From: Syntrophosphaera sp964463825
GTDB taxonomy: Bacteria; Cloacimonadota; Cloacimonadia; Cloacimonadales; Cloacimonadaceae
NCBI GenBank assembly: GCA_964463825.1
Contig: CAYXEF010000002.1
Coordinates: forward strand, 1-64,000
Length of the DNA: 64,000 bases
Reading direction: 5' to 3'
In this document: piece after piece, positions 25,717-33,153 of the stretch
Layout: each line of letters opens with the position of its first letter
Numbering within the stretch: the stretch's first letter is position 1
Notes under the pieces: model-generated
Database searches by the model: none
What the model saw: the letters and a program-made list of their open reading frames with translations, nothing else
What the model was told of the DNA's origin: nothing
Position numbers and translations under genes: made by a program

Positions 25717-26337
25717 ATGTATCTCTACCCCAAGCCCCGGAAGAAATCCGTCATGCCGACCGACTATCGTAACAAGATTCTCACGGCTGCCATCAAAGTG
25801 TTTGCCCAAAAAGGGTATATGAACACGACCATGTCCGATATCTCCATTCATGCCAAGGTGGGTATCGGAACTCTGTACAACTATTTCCGCAACAAAGACG
25901 ATCTCTTGCTGCAGTGCATGAAGAAGACCATCGAAGAAGAGATCCACCAGATTCAGATTGCCAGCGAAAAGATCAAGGATCCCATCGATAAATTGCACAA
26001 TTTCTTCATCAAGCACGCCGAACTGGTTGCCAGCAAACCCTACATCGCCAAATTCCTGGTGGTGGAGCTGCGTCAAAGCGAAGGATTTTACAAGCGCAAT
26101 CCTTCCTACAATCCCCTGCATTATTATATGGACTACATCGGCAAGATCCTGAAAACCTCGATGGAGAAGGGCCGCATCCGCAAAGTCGATATCAATACCC
26201 TGACCTATATGCTGGTGGGCTCCATGGACATGATCTTCACCCAATGGCTGATCAGCGGAAAAACACTGCAGATCGAGCCGCTCATCAACAATATCCGCGA
26301 GATCCTCAAAGTCGGCATCGGGCAGGAAAAAGCCTGA
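25717..26337 (+). CDS. TetR/AcrR family transcriptional regulator
   Basis: The 206-residue protein has a TetR N-terminal DNA-binding domain: KILTAAIKVFAQKGYMNTTM, then the helix-turn-helix ISIHAKVGIGTLYNYFRNKDDLL. The C-terminal ligand domain (about residues 75-206) gives no clue to the inducer. ATG 25717 follows GAGGTGAAC. It stands 65 bases ahead of the aminotransferase and may control itself and possibly that gene or the permeases downstream. Confidence 0.9.
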   Translation: MYLYPKPRKKSVMPTDYRNKILTAAIKVFAQKGYMNTTMSDISIHAKVGIGTLYNYFRNKDDLLLQCMKKTIEEEIHQIQIASEKIKDPIDKLHNFFIKHAELVASKPYIAKFLVVELRQSEGFYKRNPSYNPLHYYMDYIGKILKTSMEKGRIRKVDINTLTYMLVGSMDMIFTQWLISGKTLQIEPLINNIREILKVGIGQEKA

Positions 26338-26402
26338 TCCTGTCTGGCCTACATAGCAAGCAGCAACAAGTACTGCCGGTTTACGGCTTATAAGGAACGA
26401 CC

Positions 26403-27599
26403 ATGGAAATATCGCAACGGGCCCGGGAAATCCAGGCCTCGCCGATCCGTAAGTTGATGCCACACGCCAATGCCGCGAAGAAACGGGGCATCAAGATCTA
26501 TCACCTGAATATCGGCCAGCCCGATATTCCGACCCCACAGGTCATGATCGACGCCTATCATAGCTTTTCCGACAAGGTGCTGGCCTACGGTCCCTCGCAG
26601 GGTCTGGACGCCTACCGGCAAGGCCTGGTGCGGTATTACGCCAATTGCGGCATCAGCCTGACCGAGGATGAGATTATCATCACCACGGCTGGCTCCGAGG
26701 CCATTACCTTTGCCATGCTGGTGGTGTGTGGTGTGGGAGACGAGATCCTCGTCCCGGAACCATTCTACACCAACTACAACGGCTTTGCAACCATGGCCGG
26801 GATCATTCTGCGCCCGATCACTACCTTCGCCGAGACCGGTTATCAATTACCGGACAACGCGTACATCGAGCCCCTGATCAATGACCGGACTATGGCGATC
26901 ATGCTCTGCAATCCCGGGAATCCGACCGGCACGGTCTATCCCCGGCAGGACATCCTGCGCCTGGCGGAGTTGGCCCGTAAACACAATCTATATGTGATCT
27001 CGGACGAGGTCTACCGCGAATTTGTCTACGAAGGCCTGTCCCACACCAGCATCCTCGACGTCCCGGACTTTGCCCTACACGCCATCATGGTGGACAGCGT
27101 CTCCAAACGCTATAGCGCTTGCGGAGCCCGCATCGGCTGCATCGTTTCCCACAACAAGGAACTGATGGCGGCCGCATTGAAGTTTGCCCAGGCGCGCTTG
27201 TGTCCCCCCACAGTGGACCAGCTGGCGGCTTTGGCTTGCGTCAATCTGGGTCCTGAGTTCTTCGGACCCCTGATCCGCGAGTATCAGGCCCGGCGGGATT
27301 TGGTTTACGATGCCCTGACCAGGATCCCCGGCGCTGTCTGCGTGAAACCTCAAGGCGCATTCTACATCGTGGTCAAGCTGCCCATCGAGGATTGCGAGCA
27401 TTTCGTTACCTGGCTGCTGGACGAATTCTCCATCGACGGCGAAACGGTCATGGGCGCTCCGGCAGAAGGTTTTTACGCCACGCCGGGGCTGGGCCGTGAC
27501 GAGATGCGGCTGGCTTATGTGCTCAATGAGCAAGATTTACGCAAGGCCATGCATATCTTCAGCGAAGGTTTCACCGCCTACAAACAACGCCGGGGCTAA
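26403..27599 (+). CDS. PLP-dependent aminotransferase (aspartate aminotransferase superfamily, class I/II)
   Basis: The 398-residue fold-type I aminotransferase shows NIGQPDIPTP, the substrate loop AYGPSQGLDAYR, the LCNPGNPTGTVY motif, VISDEVYREFVYEG, and the PLP lysine in DSVSKRYSACGARIGC. A conserved late Arg aligns in PGLGRDEMRLAY. Members transaminate aspartate, alanine or aromatic amino acids; specificity is not readable. It lies between a TetR gene and sugar permeases, an arrangement I cannot explain. Confidence 0.88.
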   Translation: MEISQRAREIQASPIRKLMPHANAAKKRGIKIYHLNIGQPDIPTPQVMIDAYHSFSDKVLAYGPSQGLDAYRQGLVRYYANCGISLTEDEIIITTAGSEAITFAMLVVCGVGDEILVPEPFYTNYNGFATMAGIILRPITTFAETGYQLPDNAYIEPLINDRTMAIMLCNPGNPTGTVYPRQDILRLAELARKHNLYVISDEVYREFVYEGLSHTSILDVPDFALHAIMVDSVSKRYSACGARIGCIVSHNKELMAAALKFAQARLCPPTVDQLAALACVNLGPEFFGPLIREYQARRDLVYDALTRIPGAVCVKPQGAFYIVVKLPIEDCEHFVTWLLDEFSIDGETVMGAPAEGFYATPGLGRDEMRLAYVLNEQDLRKAMHIFSEGFTAYKQRRG

Positions 27600-27623
27600 G
27601 CTGGCCCGCAAAGGATTGGTGGC

Positions 27624-28556
27624 ATGAAAACGAAGAGAAAGATCGAACCTTTCCTCTATCTGTTGCCGGCCTTGTTCCTGTTGGTCCTGTTCCGCCTGAT
27701 CCCCATCATCATGTCCTTCTGGATCAGTTTCTTCGATTTCAGGGTGACCGGTATCGGCGAATTCATCGGACTGGCAAATTACAAGGCCATGCTGGCCGAT
27801 CCCGAGTTTTGGCAATCGCTGCTCAACACTTTCTGGCTGGTGCTTTTCGTAGTGCCAGCCAGCCTTGTTTTTCCTCTGATCTTTGCAGTGTTGCTCAATC
27901 AGATCAAGTGGCTGAAAGGCTTTTTCCGCACCATCTATTTCATGCCTTTCGTCACTTCGCTGGTCGCTGTCTCCATTGTCTGGAAGATCATCTTCTCAGA
28001 ACAGGCCGGACTGGCCAATTCCTTTCTCAAATGGATCGGCCTACAGCCCCAACTCTGGCTGGCCGAGCCCAAAGGTATCTTCACTCTGCTTTTCTCATCA
28101 ATGGGCATCAACATTCCGGCCTGGATGGGCGGGCCCTCGCTGGCTCTCTTCAGCATCATTATCATGACGGTCTGGAAAGGCCTGGGCTACAATACGATCA
28201 TTTATCTGGCCGGGCTGCAAAACATCTCCCCGGTTTACTACGAAGCCGCCGAGATCGACGGCGCCAGCAAGCTGCGCCAATTCTTCCGCATCACACTGCC
28301 CCTGGTCTCGCCTACAAGCTTTTACGTCCTGCTCATGACCACGATCGTCAGTTTCCAGGCCTTCGCCCAAGTGTATCTGATGACGGACAAAGGAGGTCCG
28401 TTGGGTACCACGAAACTGATCGTGTATTATATTTACGAAACCGGCTTCGACAACCTGCAAATGGGCTATGCCAGCGCGGTTGCCCTGGTGCTGTTTTTCA
28501 TCGTTCTGGGCTTGACCATACTCCAGCGGCGGCTGGAAAAGCATGTCAACTACTAA
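27624..28556 (+). CDS. Sugar ABC transporter permease (MalF/UgpA type)
   Basis: The 310-residue inner-membrane protein has six hydrophobic segments and the permease EAA loop YEAAEIDGASKLRQFFRITLPLVSP read in two parts, the docking site for the ATPase. It forms a heterodimer with the next gene product. Neither an ATP-binding subunit nor a solute-binding protein is adjacent. The start follows AAAGGATTGGTGGC. Confidence 0.9.
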   Translation: MKTKRKIEPFLYLLPALFLLVLFRLIPIIMSFWISFFDFRVTGIGEFIGLANYKAMLADPEFWQSLLNTFWLVLFVVPASLVFPLIFAVLLNQIKWLKGFFRTIYFMPFVTSLVAVSIVWKIIFSEQAGLANSFLKWIGLQPQLWLAEPKGIFTLLFSSMGINIPAWMGGPSLALFSIIIMTVWKGLGYNTIIYLAGLQNISPVYYEAAEIDGASKLRQFFRITLPLVSPTSFYVLLMTTIVSFQAFAQVYLMTDKGGPLGTTKLIVYYIYETGFDNLQMGYASAVALVLFFIVLGLTILQRRLEKHVNY

Positions 28557-28566
28557 GGGGGAAACG

Positions 28567-29562
28567 ATGCGCATCAGATTCAGCACTGTCATCATTTACC
28601 TGTTGCTCGCACTATGCGGCCTGAGTATGATCGTTCCCTTCATCTGGATGATCTCGACTTCCCTGATGACGCAATCGGAATTCAATAAAAACGACTCCAT
28701 CTTCATCCCCAAAGAGGAGTATCACGTCTGGACCCGGGACGGAGTGGAGCGCAAGGTCATCCTGGTCACTCAAAAAGAAGAAGCCAGCGTTATCCATGTC
28801 TTGGACGAGAACGACCAGATCTCGCCGGACTTTGAGGAATACCTGAGTGTGCCGGCCTCAGAGGTCCGGTTGGTGACCAAGAAGCCCAGCTTCCAGTTCG
28901 GCAATTTCGTCCGTGCCTTTAAGAAGGTCCCTTTCGCCACCTACTTTGCCAATACGCTTTATGTGTCCTTCCTGACGTTGATCGGGGGTTTTTTCACCTC
29001 CATCTTTGCCGCCTACGCCTTCGCCCGGATGGAATTCAAAGGCAAGGATTTCCTCTTTTACCTTTTCCTATCCATGATGATGGTGCCTGAGCCTATCTAC
29101 CTGATCTCGTCCTACATGCTGCTGGACAAGCTCAATTGGCTGGACACCTACAATGCTCTGATCATCCCTTGGTGCGTGAACATCTTCACAATTTTCCTCT
29201 TCCGCCAGCATTTCAAAGCCCTGCCGCAGGAGCTCTTCGACGCCGCCTCCATTGACGGCTGCAGCACCTTCGGCATGCTGTGGCGGATCATTCTGCCGCT
29301 CTCCAAGCCCATCATCGCCACCGCCTCGATCTTTTCGCTGATCGGATCCTGGAACAGCTTCATGTGGCCGCTGGTGATGACCGACCGGCCGGAATTGCGG
29401 GTATTACAGGTGGGGCTCAGCTATTTCAACCAGGAGGCCTCGACCCAGACCACGCTGCTGATGGCGGCTTCCACGTTCAGTATTCTTCCCATCCTGCTAT
29501 TGTTCTTTATCGCGCAGAAACAGATCATCGCCAGTTATGCCAAAGCTGGCCTGAAAGATTGA
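28567..29562 (+). CDS. Sugar ABC transporter permease (MalG/UgpE type) with enlarged first periplasmic loop
   Basis: The 331-residue partner permease carries the EAA motif FDAASIDGCSTFGMLWRIILP. Its first periplasmic loop is unusually long. About 55 residues (roughly 42-97, charged, beta-prone) separate the usual ISTSLM-x-SEF segment from the FVRAFKKVPFATYFANTLY segment, which normally follow one another closely. ATG 28567 is chosen because of the AGGGGG site; ATG 28543 inside the previous gene would add eight residues. The loop could contact a binding protein, as the P2 loop of MalF does. Confidence 0.88.
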   Translation: MRIRFSTVIIYLLLALCGLSMIVPFIWMISTSLMTQSEFNKNDSIFIPKEEYHVWTRDGVERKVILVTQKEEASVIHVLDENDQISPDFEEYLSVPASEVRLVTKKPSFQFGNFVRAFKKVPFATYFANTLYVSFLTLIGGFFTSIFAAYAFARMEFKGKDFLFYLFLSMMMVPEPIYLISSYMLLDKLNWLDTYNALIIPWCVNIFTIFLFRQHFKALPQELFDAASIDGCSTFGMLWRIILPLSKPIIATASIFSLIGSWNSFMWPLVMTDRPELRVLQVGLSYFNQEASTQTTLLMAASTFSILPILLLFFIAQKQIIASYAKAGLKD

Positions 29563-29599
29563 TGCCAGGCTTTGCCGGCATCCAAGCTCCGGAGATTCA

Positions 29600-32428
29600 A
29601 TGAGTAAAAGTAAAACCGATATCAACCAGATCAAAAGCCAGATCCGCAAGACCGGTCCGGCACCCAAATCCAAGGTCGCTTACAAAGTCCCGCCCAAAGC
29701 CGCTCCTATCGATGATGCCGTGATCCGGCCGCAACAGCTGGTCCCGCCACGCATCAACACCATCGTGGCCTGGGCGGTCTTTGCCGTGGCACTGGTGGTC
29801 TATCTGCTCACGCAGGCGCGTTCGCTCTCTTTCTGGGATTCGGGCGAATACGCCACCTGCATCAGCATCCTCGGCGTGCCCCATCCCCCCGGTAATCCTT
29901 TCTACATCATCTTCGGCCGGGCGCTGGTCACCTTGTTGGGCGGCTTTTTGCCCCATGCCTGGATCGCGGCATTCATTTCCACGCTCACCTCCGCCTTTGC
30001 CGTGATGTTCACCTACCTGATCACCGTGCAACTGACCAGCATGTTCAAGATCAAATACCGGGAATCCATCTTCGCCAGCGTGATCGCGGCCCTCTTCACC
30101 GCTTTCTCTTTCACCTTCTGGATGAACGCCGTGGAGGCGGAAGTCTATTCGGGCCTTGTCTTTTTCGTAAATCTGATCATCTGGCTGACCCTGTATTGGG
30201 TGCAACACGCGCGGGACTGGCACAACCAGAACTATCTGCTTTTGGTGGTGTATCTCTTTTTCCTGGGCTTCTGCGTGCACCAGACCGCGCTGCAAGTGGC
30301 GCCGGCCATCCTCTTCATCGTAGCCTATCCGATCCTGCTGGCCGGGCTGAAAAAACCGAATTTCTGGTATAAGGTCGTTGGCTATCTGGCTGCCCTGATC
30401 GTGGCTTACCTCATCTTCGGCGCCATCGGCAAAAGCCTCAGGATAGACGCCTTCGACCAGATCGGCTTCGTGCTCATGCTCCTGGCCTTGATGGTCGTCG
30501 AACTCGGCAAGGTGCTGGACAAACGCATTTGGGGCCTGGCTTTGCTGCTCATCGTCATGGGTGTCTCCGCGCATATTTATCTGCCGATCCGGGCAGCCGA
30601 CAAACCATTCATCAATCTGGCCGATCCCAGTACCCCGCAACGCTTCGACGATTATTTCCAGCGCCGTCAATACAAATCCGAGCAGGAAACCTCGATGTTC
30701 GATCGCCGCGGCAACCTCTTCTCGCATCAGTTGGGGTATCATTTCCTGCGCTATTTCAGTTGGCAATGGTTCAAGACTGAAGCCGTAAACCGCTGGGTGA
30801 AACTGCCTCAGAACCTGATCGTGGGACTGGGTGGATTACTGGTCGCCTTTCTGGGCTTGTTTGGCGCCGTTTTCCACTTCCGGCGCAACAAACACAGCTT
30901 CAATTACTTCTTCGCCATCTTCTTCTGTACCTCGCTGCTCATGGTGTTCGTCATGAACCTGTCCTCGGAGGAAGTGCGCGACCGGGATTATTTCTTCGTG
31001 GTGGCCTACAACATGTGGGCGATCTGGATGGGCATCGGCGCACTGGCCGTGATCAGCCTGGCCAAGGCCAAAACAGCGCGCCTGCTTTTGGCCGCGGCTC
31101 TCACTTTCCTGCCGGTGTTCAACCTCGCGACGCAGTATCATGAACACGACCGCTCGCGCGAGCGGATCGCCCTCGATTATGGCCTCAACTTCCTCAATTC
31201 CGTGGAGGAAAACGCCATCATCTTCACCAACGGCGACAACGACACCTATCCCATCTGGTACGCGCAGGCGGTGAAAGATCCCTATTCCAGGGAACACCTG
31301 CACTCCGCCCGCGGCCTCTACCCCACATCCGAGTCCCAGGCCGCCATCCGCAAAGCCATGGACTACAAACTCCAACAATTGAAAGGCGTGCGCAAGGATG
31401 TCACCGTCGCCAATCTCTCGCTGCTCAACACTTCCTGGTACATCCGTCAGTTGCAGGATCTGGAAGGGGTGATCGTCAACTGGAGCGAGGATGAGATCAA
31501 TTCCCTGGACGACCGCACCGGAAGCTTCCAGCGCTATCTATGGCAGGACAGGGTCACTTTCAGCGCCGGAGATCCCGCTGGGGAGCAGACTTTCAGCATC
31601 GATTACCGCGCCAATGCGGAAAATGATGACTTACAGGGCTTTTTCCCGCGCCGCGGCTCCGATTTCGCCGTGATCCAGATCGTCAAAGACAACTTTGGCA
31701 AACGCCCCATCTATTTCGCCGTCACCTGCGAAAACTACGTCGGCTTCGACGATTACCTGCGCAACGAGGGCATGGTCAGCCGCGTTACGCATGTGCGTGA
31801 TCCCAAGGCCACGCAGATCGACATCGAGCGCCTGCTCACCAACATCGACAAGGTCTATCAATACCGCTCAATCGACGATCCGCGCGTATACAAAGACGAC
31901 AACATGAAGCGCCTGATCATGAATTACGGCTCCGGCTACACCCGCGCCGCCATTCATTACACCAAGACCGGCGATTTCGCCAAGGCCGCCGCCTATGCCG
32001 CCGAAGCCCGTAAATACATCGATTCCGATCTCCGCATGACCGAATTCTACATCCGCTACTATGCCGGGCAAGGCCAGTGGGACAAGGTGGACAAGTTCAT
32101 CGCCGACAACATCCTCACGCATCCCGAGGGCGACAGGATCTACAATACCTACGTCCTGAACTACATCGTGGAAGAGCATCCCGAGCGCTTCATCAAATAT
32201 ATGAAACAATTGCTCCTGTGGCAGCCCAATGAGACCGAATTCGCGAAATTGGCCTACTATTACGCGAATAAGTTGGATCAGTTCGATCGTGTAGACTCGC
32301 TTCTGAACGCGATCGAGGGACAGCTGGGCTATTCCCGACAACAGATCATGCAGGATATCTACAAGGCGCTGGAAATGTCCAATCCTACGGACACCCAGGC
32401 TAAGCCGGAGATTCCCTCCGCGCCTTGA
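29600..32428 (+). CDS. DUF2723 family polytopic membrane protein (GT-C-like)
   Basis: The 942-residue protein has a basic, proline-rich cytoplasmic N-terminus (1-55), about 12 membrane segments up to residue 520, then a large soluble C-terminal region. The first extracytoplasmic loop SLSFWDSGEYATC and PHPPGNPFYIIFGR are DUF2723 hallmarks. The acidic D-x-GE pair is the kind of catalytic site seen in GT-C enzymes such as protein O-mannosyltransferases, so lipid-linked sugar transfer to exported proteins is likely but not proven. The NGDNDTYPIWYAQ motif marks the C-terminal domain. A terminator follows directly. Confidence 0.82.
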   Translation: MSKSKTDINQIKSQIRKTGPAPKSKVAYKVPPKAAPIDDAVIRPQQLVPPRINTIVAWAVFAVALVVYLLTQARSLSFWDSGEYATCISILGVPHPPGNPFYIIFGRALVTLLGGFLPHAWIAAFISTLTSAFAVMFTYLITVQLTSMFKIKYRESIFASVIAALFTAFSFTFWMNAVEAEVYSGLVFFVNLIIWLTLYWVQHARDWHNQNYLLLVVYLFFLGFCVHQTALQVAPAILFIVAYPILLAGLKKPNFWYKVVGYLAALIVAYLIFGAIGKSLRIDAFDQIGFVLMLLALMVVELGKVLDKRIWGLALLLIVMGVSAHIYLPIRAADKPFINLADPSTPQRFDDYFQRRQYKSEQETSMFDRRGNLFSHQLGYHFLRYFSWQWFKTEAVNRWVKLPQNLIVGLGGLLVAFLGLFGAVFHFRRNKHSFNYFFAIFFCTSLLMVFVMNLSSEEVRDRDYFFVVAYNMWAIWMGIGALAVISLAKAKTARLLLAAALTFLPVFNLATQYHEHDRSRERIALDYGLNFLNSVEENAIIFTNGDNDTYPIWYAQAVKDPYSREHLHSARGLYPTSESQAAIRKAMDYKLQQLKGVRKDVTVANLSLLNTSWYIRQLQDLEGVIVNWSEDEINSLDDRTGSFQRYLWQDRVTFSAGDPAGEQTFSIDYRANAENDDLQGFFPRRGSDFAVIQIVKDNFGKRPIYFAVTCENYVGFDDYLRNEGMVSRVTHVRDPKATQIDIERLLTNIDKVYQYRSIDDPRVYKDDNMKRLIMNYGSGYTRAAIHYTKTGDFAKAAAYAAEARKYIDSDLRMTEFYIRYYAGQGQWDKVDKFIADNILTHPEGDRIYNTYVLNYIVEEHPERFIKYMKQLLLWQPNETEFAKLAYYYANKLDQFDRVDSLLNAIEGQLGYSRQQIMQDIYKALEMSNPTDTQAKPEIPSAP

Positions 32429-32457
32429 TTGATCTTTTGGTCAACAACGCAATTCCA

Positions 32458-32485
32458 GGGCGGAACTCAGTTTCCGCCCTTTTTT
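32458..32485 (+). terminator. Rho-independent terminator after the DUF2723 gene
   Basis: An 8-bp perfect stem (GGGCGGAA 32458-32465, TTCCGCCC 32472-32479) encloses a 6-base loop and is followed by six T residues (32480-32485). Confidence 0.93.
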
Positions 32486-32542
32486 CGCATTCAGAAGTCT
32501 TGGCGATGGTTCCGCCCTGGCGCCCAGCTGGCCCGCCCCCCG

Positions 32543-32632
32543 TAGACTTCCCGAATACTGCCCCTGAGATGGACGGGAAGTCTAAGCGAAGCTGTCAGGA
32601 TGCGGAGCAGTCAGCCGCCGGAGAGGATCCGG
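32543..32632 (+). repeat. Dispersed intergenic repeat, copy 2 of 3 (best hairpin)
   Basis: A perfect 11-bp inverted repeat (TAGACTTCCCG 32543-32553, CGGGAAGTCTA 32574-32584) encloses 20 bases. It is followed by GCGAAG, GTCAGGA-x-GCGG and GATCCGG. The same blocks occur at 20294-20387, and a 15-base identical block (32550-32564) recurs at 51935-51949. It occupies the 365-base gap between the DUF2723 gene and the ArsR gene, which otherwise holds only the terminator and promoter. Confidence 0.7.
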
Positions 32633-32735
32633 TGCCCATCACTTCCCTTTCTGCACACAACCTGGCTTGAGCCCGGCAATCCCCGCTCCAGAATAGCGTT
32701 GGCGCCCGACCCATGTAGATGACCGAAAATTGGTC

Positions 32736-32779
32736 TTGACAAATCCAGCCATCTCTGAATATATGAACATATAATCATA
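32736..32779 (+). promoter_or_regulatory. Metal-regulated promoter with 12-2-12 ArsR/SmtB operator
   Basis: TTGACA (32736-32741) and TATATG (32760-32765) are 18 bases apart. Over the -10 lies an inverted repeat whose core TATATG-AA-CATATA (32760-32773) is perfect. It extends to a 12-2-12 element (32754-32779) with two mismatched pairs, the operator form typical of SmtB/CzrA/CadC repressors. Repressor bound here would block RNA polymerase until metal releases it. An AAGGAAG site and ATG 32794 follow. Confidence 0.75.
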
Positions 32780-32793
32780 AATAAGGAAGACCC

Positions 32794-33153
32794 ATGAACG
32801 CCGACTGCCTTTGCAAGAATATCTCCGCCGCCAAGCTGAACAAGATGCTCGCCGCGTTGCCCAGCGCGCAGGTGATAAAATATCTGAGCGATTTTTTCCG
32901 TGTCTTCGGTGACGGCACGCGCTTGCGCCTGCTCCATTTTCTCTCCCAACACGAGTTTTGCGTGGCCGACCTCGCGAACCTGGTGGGCATGCAGCATTCC
33001 GCGGTCTCGCATCAGCTCAAGATCCTGCGCCTGCACCGCCTCGTTAAATTCCGCAAAGAAGGCACCGTCAGCTATTACTCCCTGGACGACGACCACGTGC
33101 AGAAAGTGTTTGGCATCGCCCTGGAGCACATCCGGGAAGGGCTGACTCCGTGA
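32794..33153 (+). CDS. ArsR/SmtB family metal-sensing repressor, zinc type
   Basis: The 119-residue winged-helix repressor has the recognition helix HSAVSHQLKILRLHRLV. The C-terminal alpha-5 helix holds Asp99, His101, His112 and Glu115, spaced exactly as the SmtB alpha-5 zinc ligands (D-x-H, +11 H, +3 E). It also has an N-terminal Cys5-x-Cys7 and Cys56 in EFCVADL, like a partial CadC alpha-3N site in which the second motif Cys is Ala. Zinc is therefore the likely main inducer. It overlaps the ATPase gene by 4 bases (GTGA). Confidence 0.88.
   Translation: MNADCLCKNISAAKLNKMLAALPSAQVIKYLSDFFRVFGDGTRLRLLHFLSQHEFCVADLANLVGMQHSAVSHQLKILRLHRLVKFRKEGTVSYYSLDDDHVQKVFGIALEHIREGLTP

Noticed and set aside
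29597..30766. Long minus-strand open frame (389 codons) opposite the DUF2723 gene
   Set aside because: It is a shadow of the coding strand, with a charged, repetitive translation and no motif.
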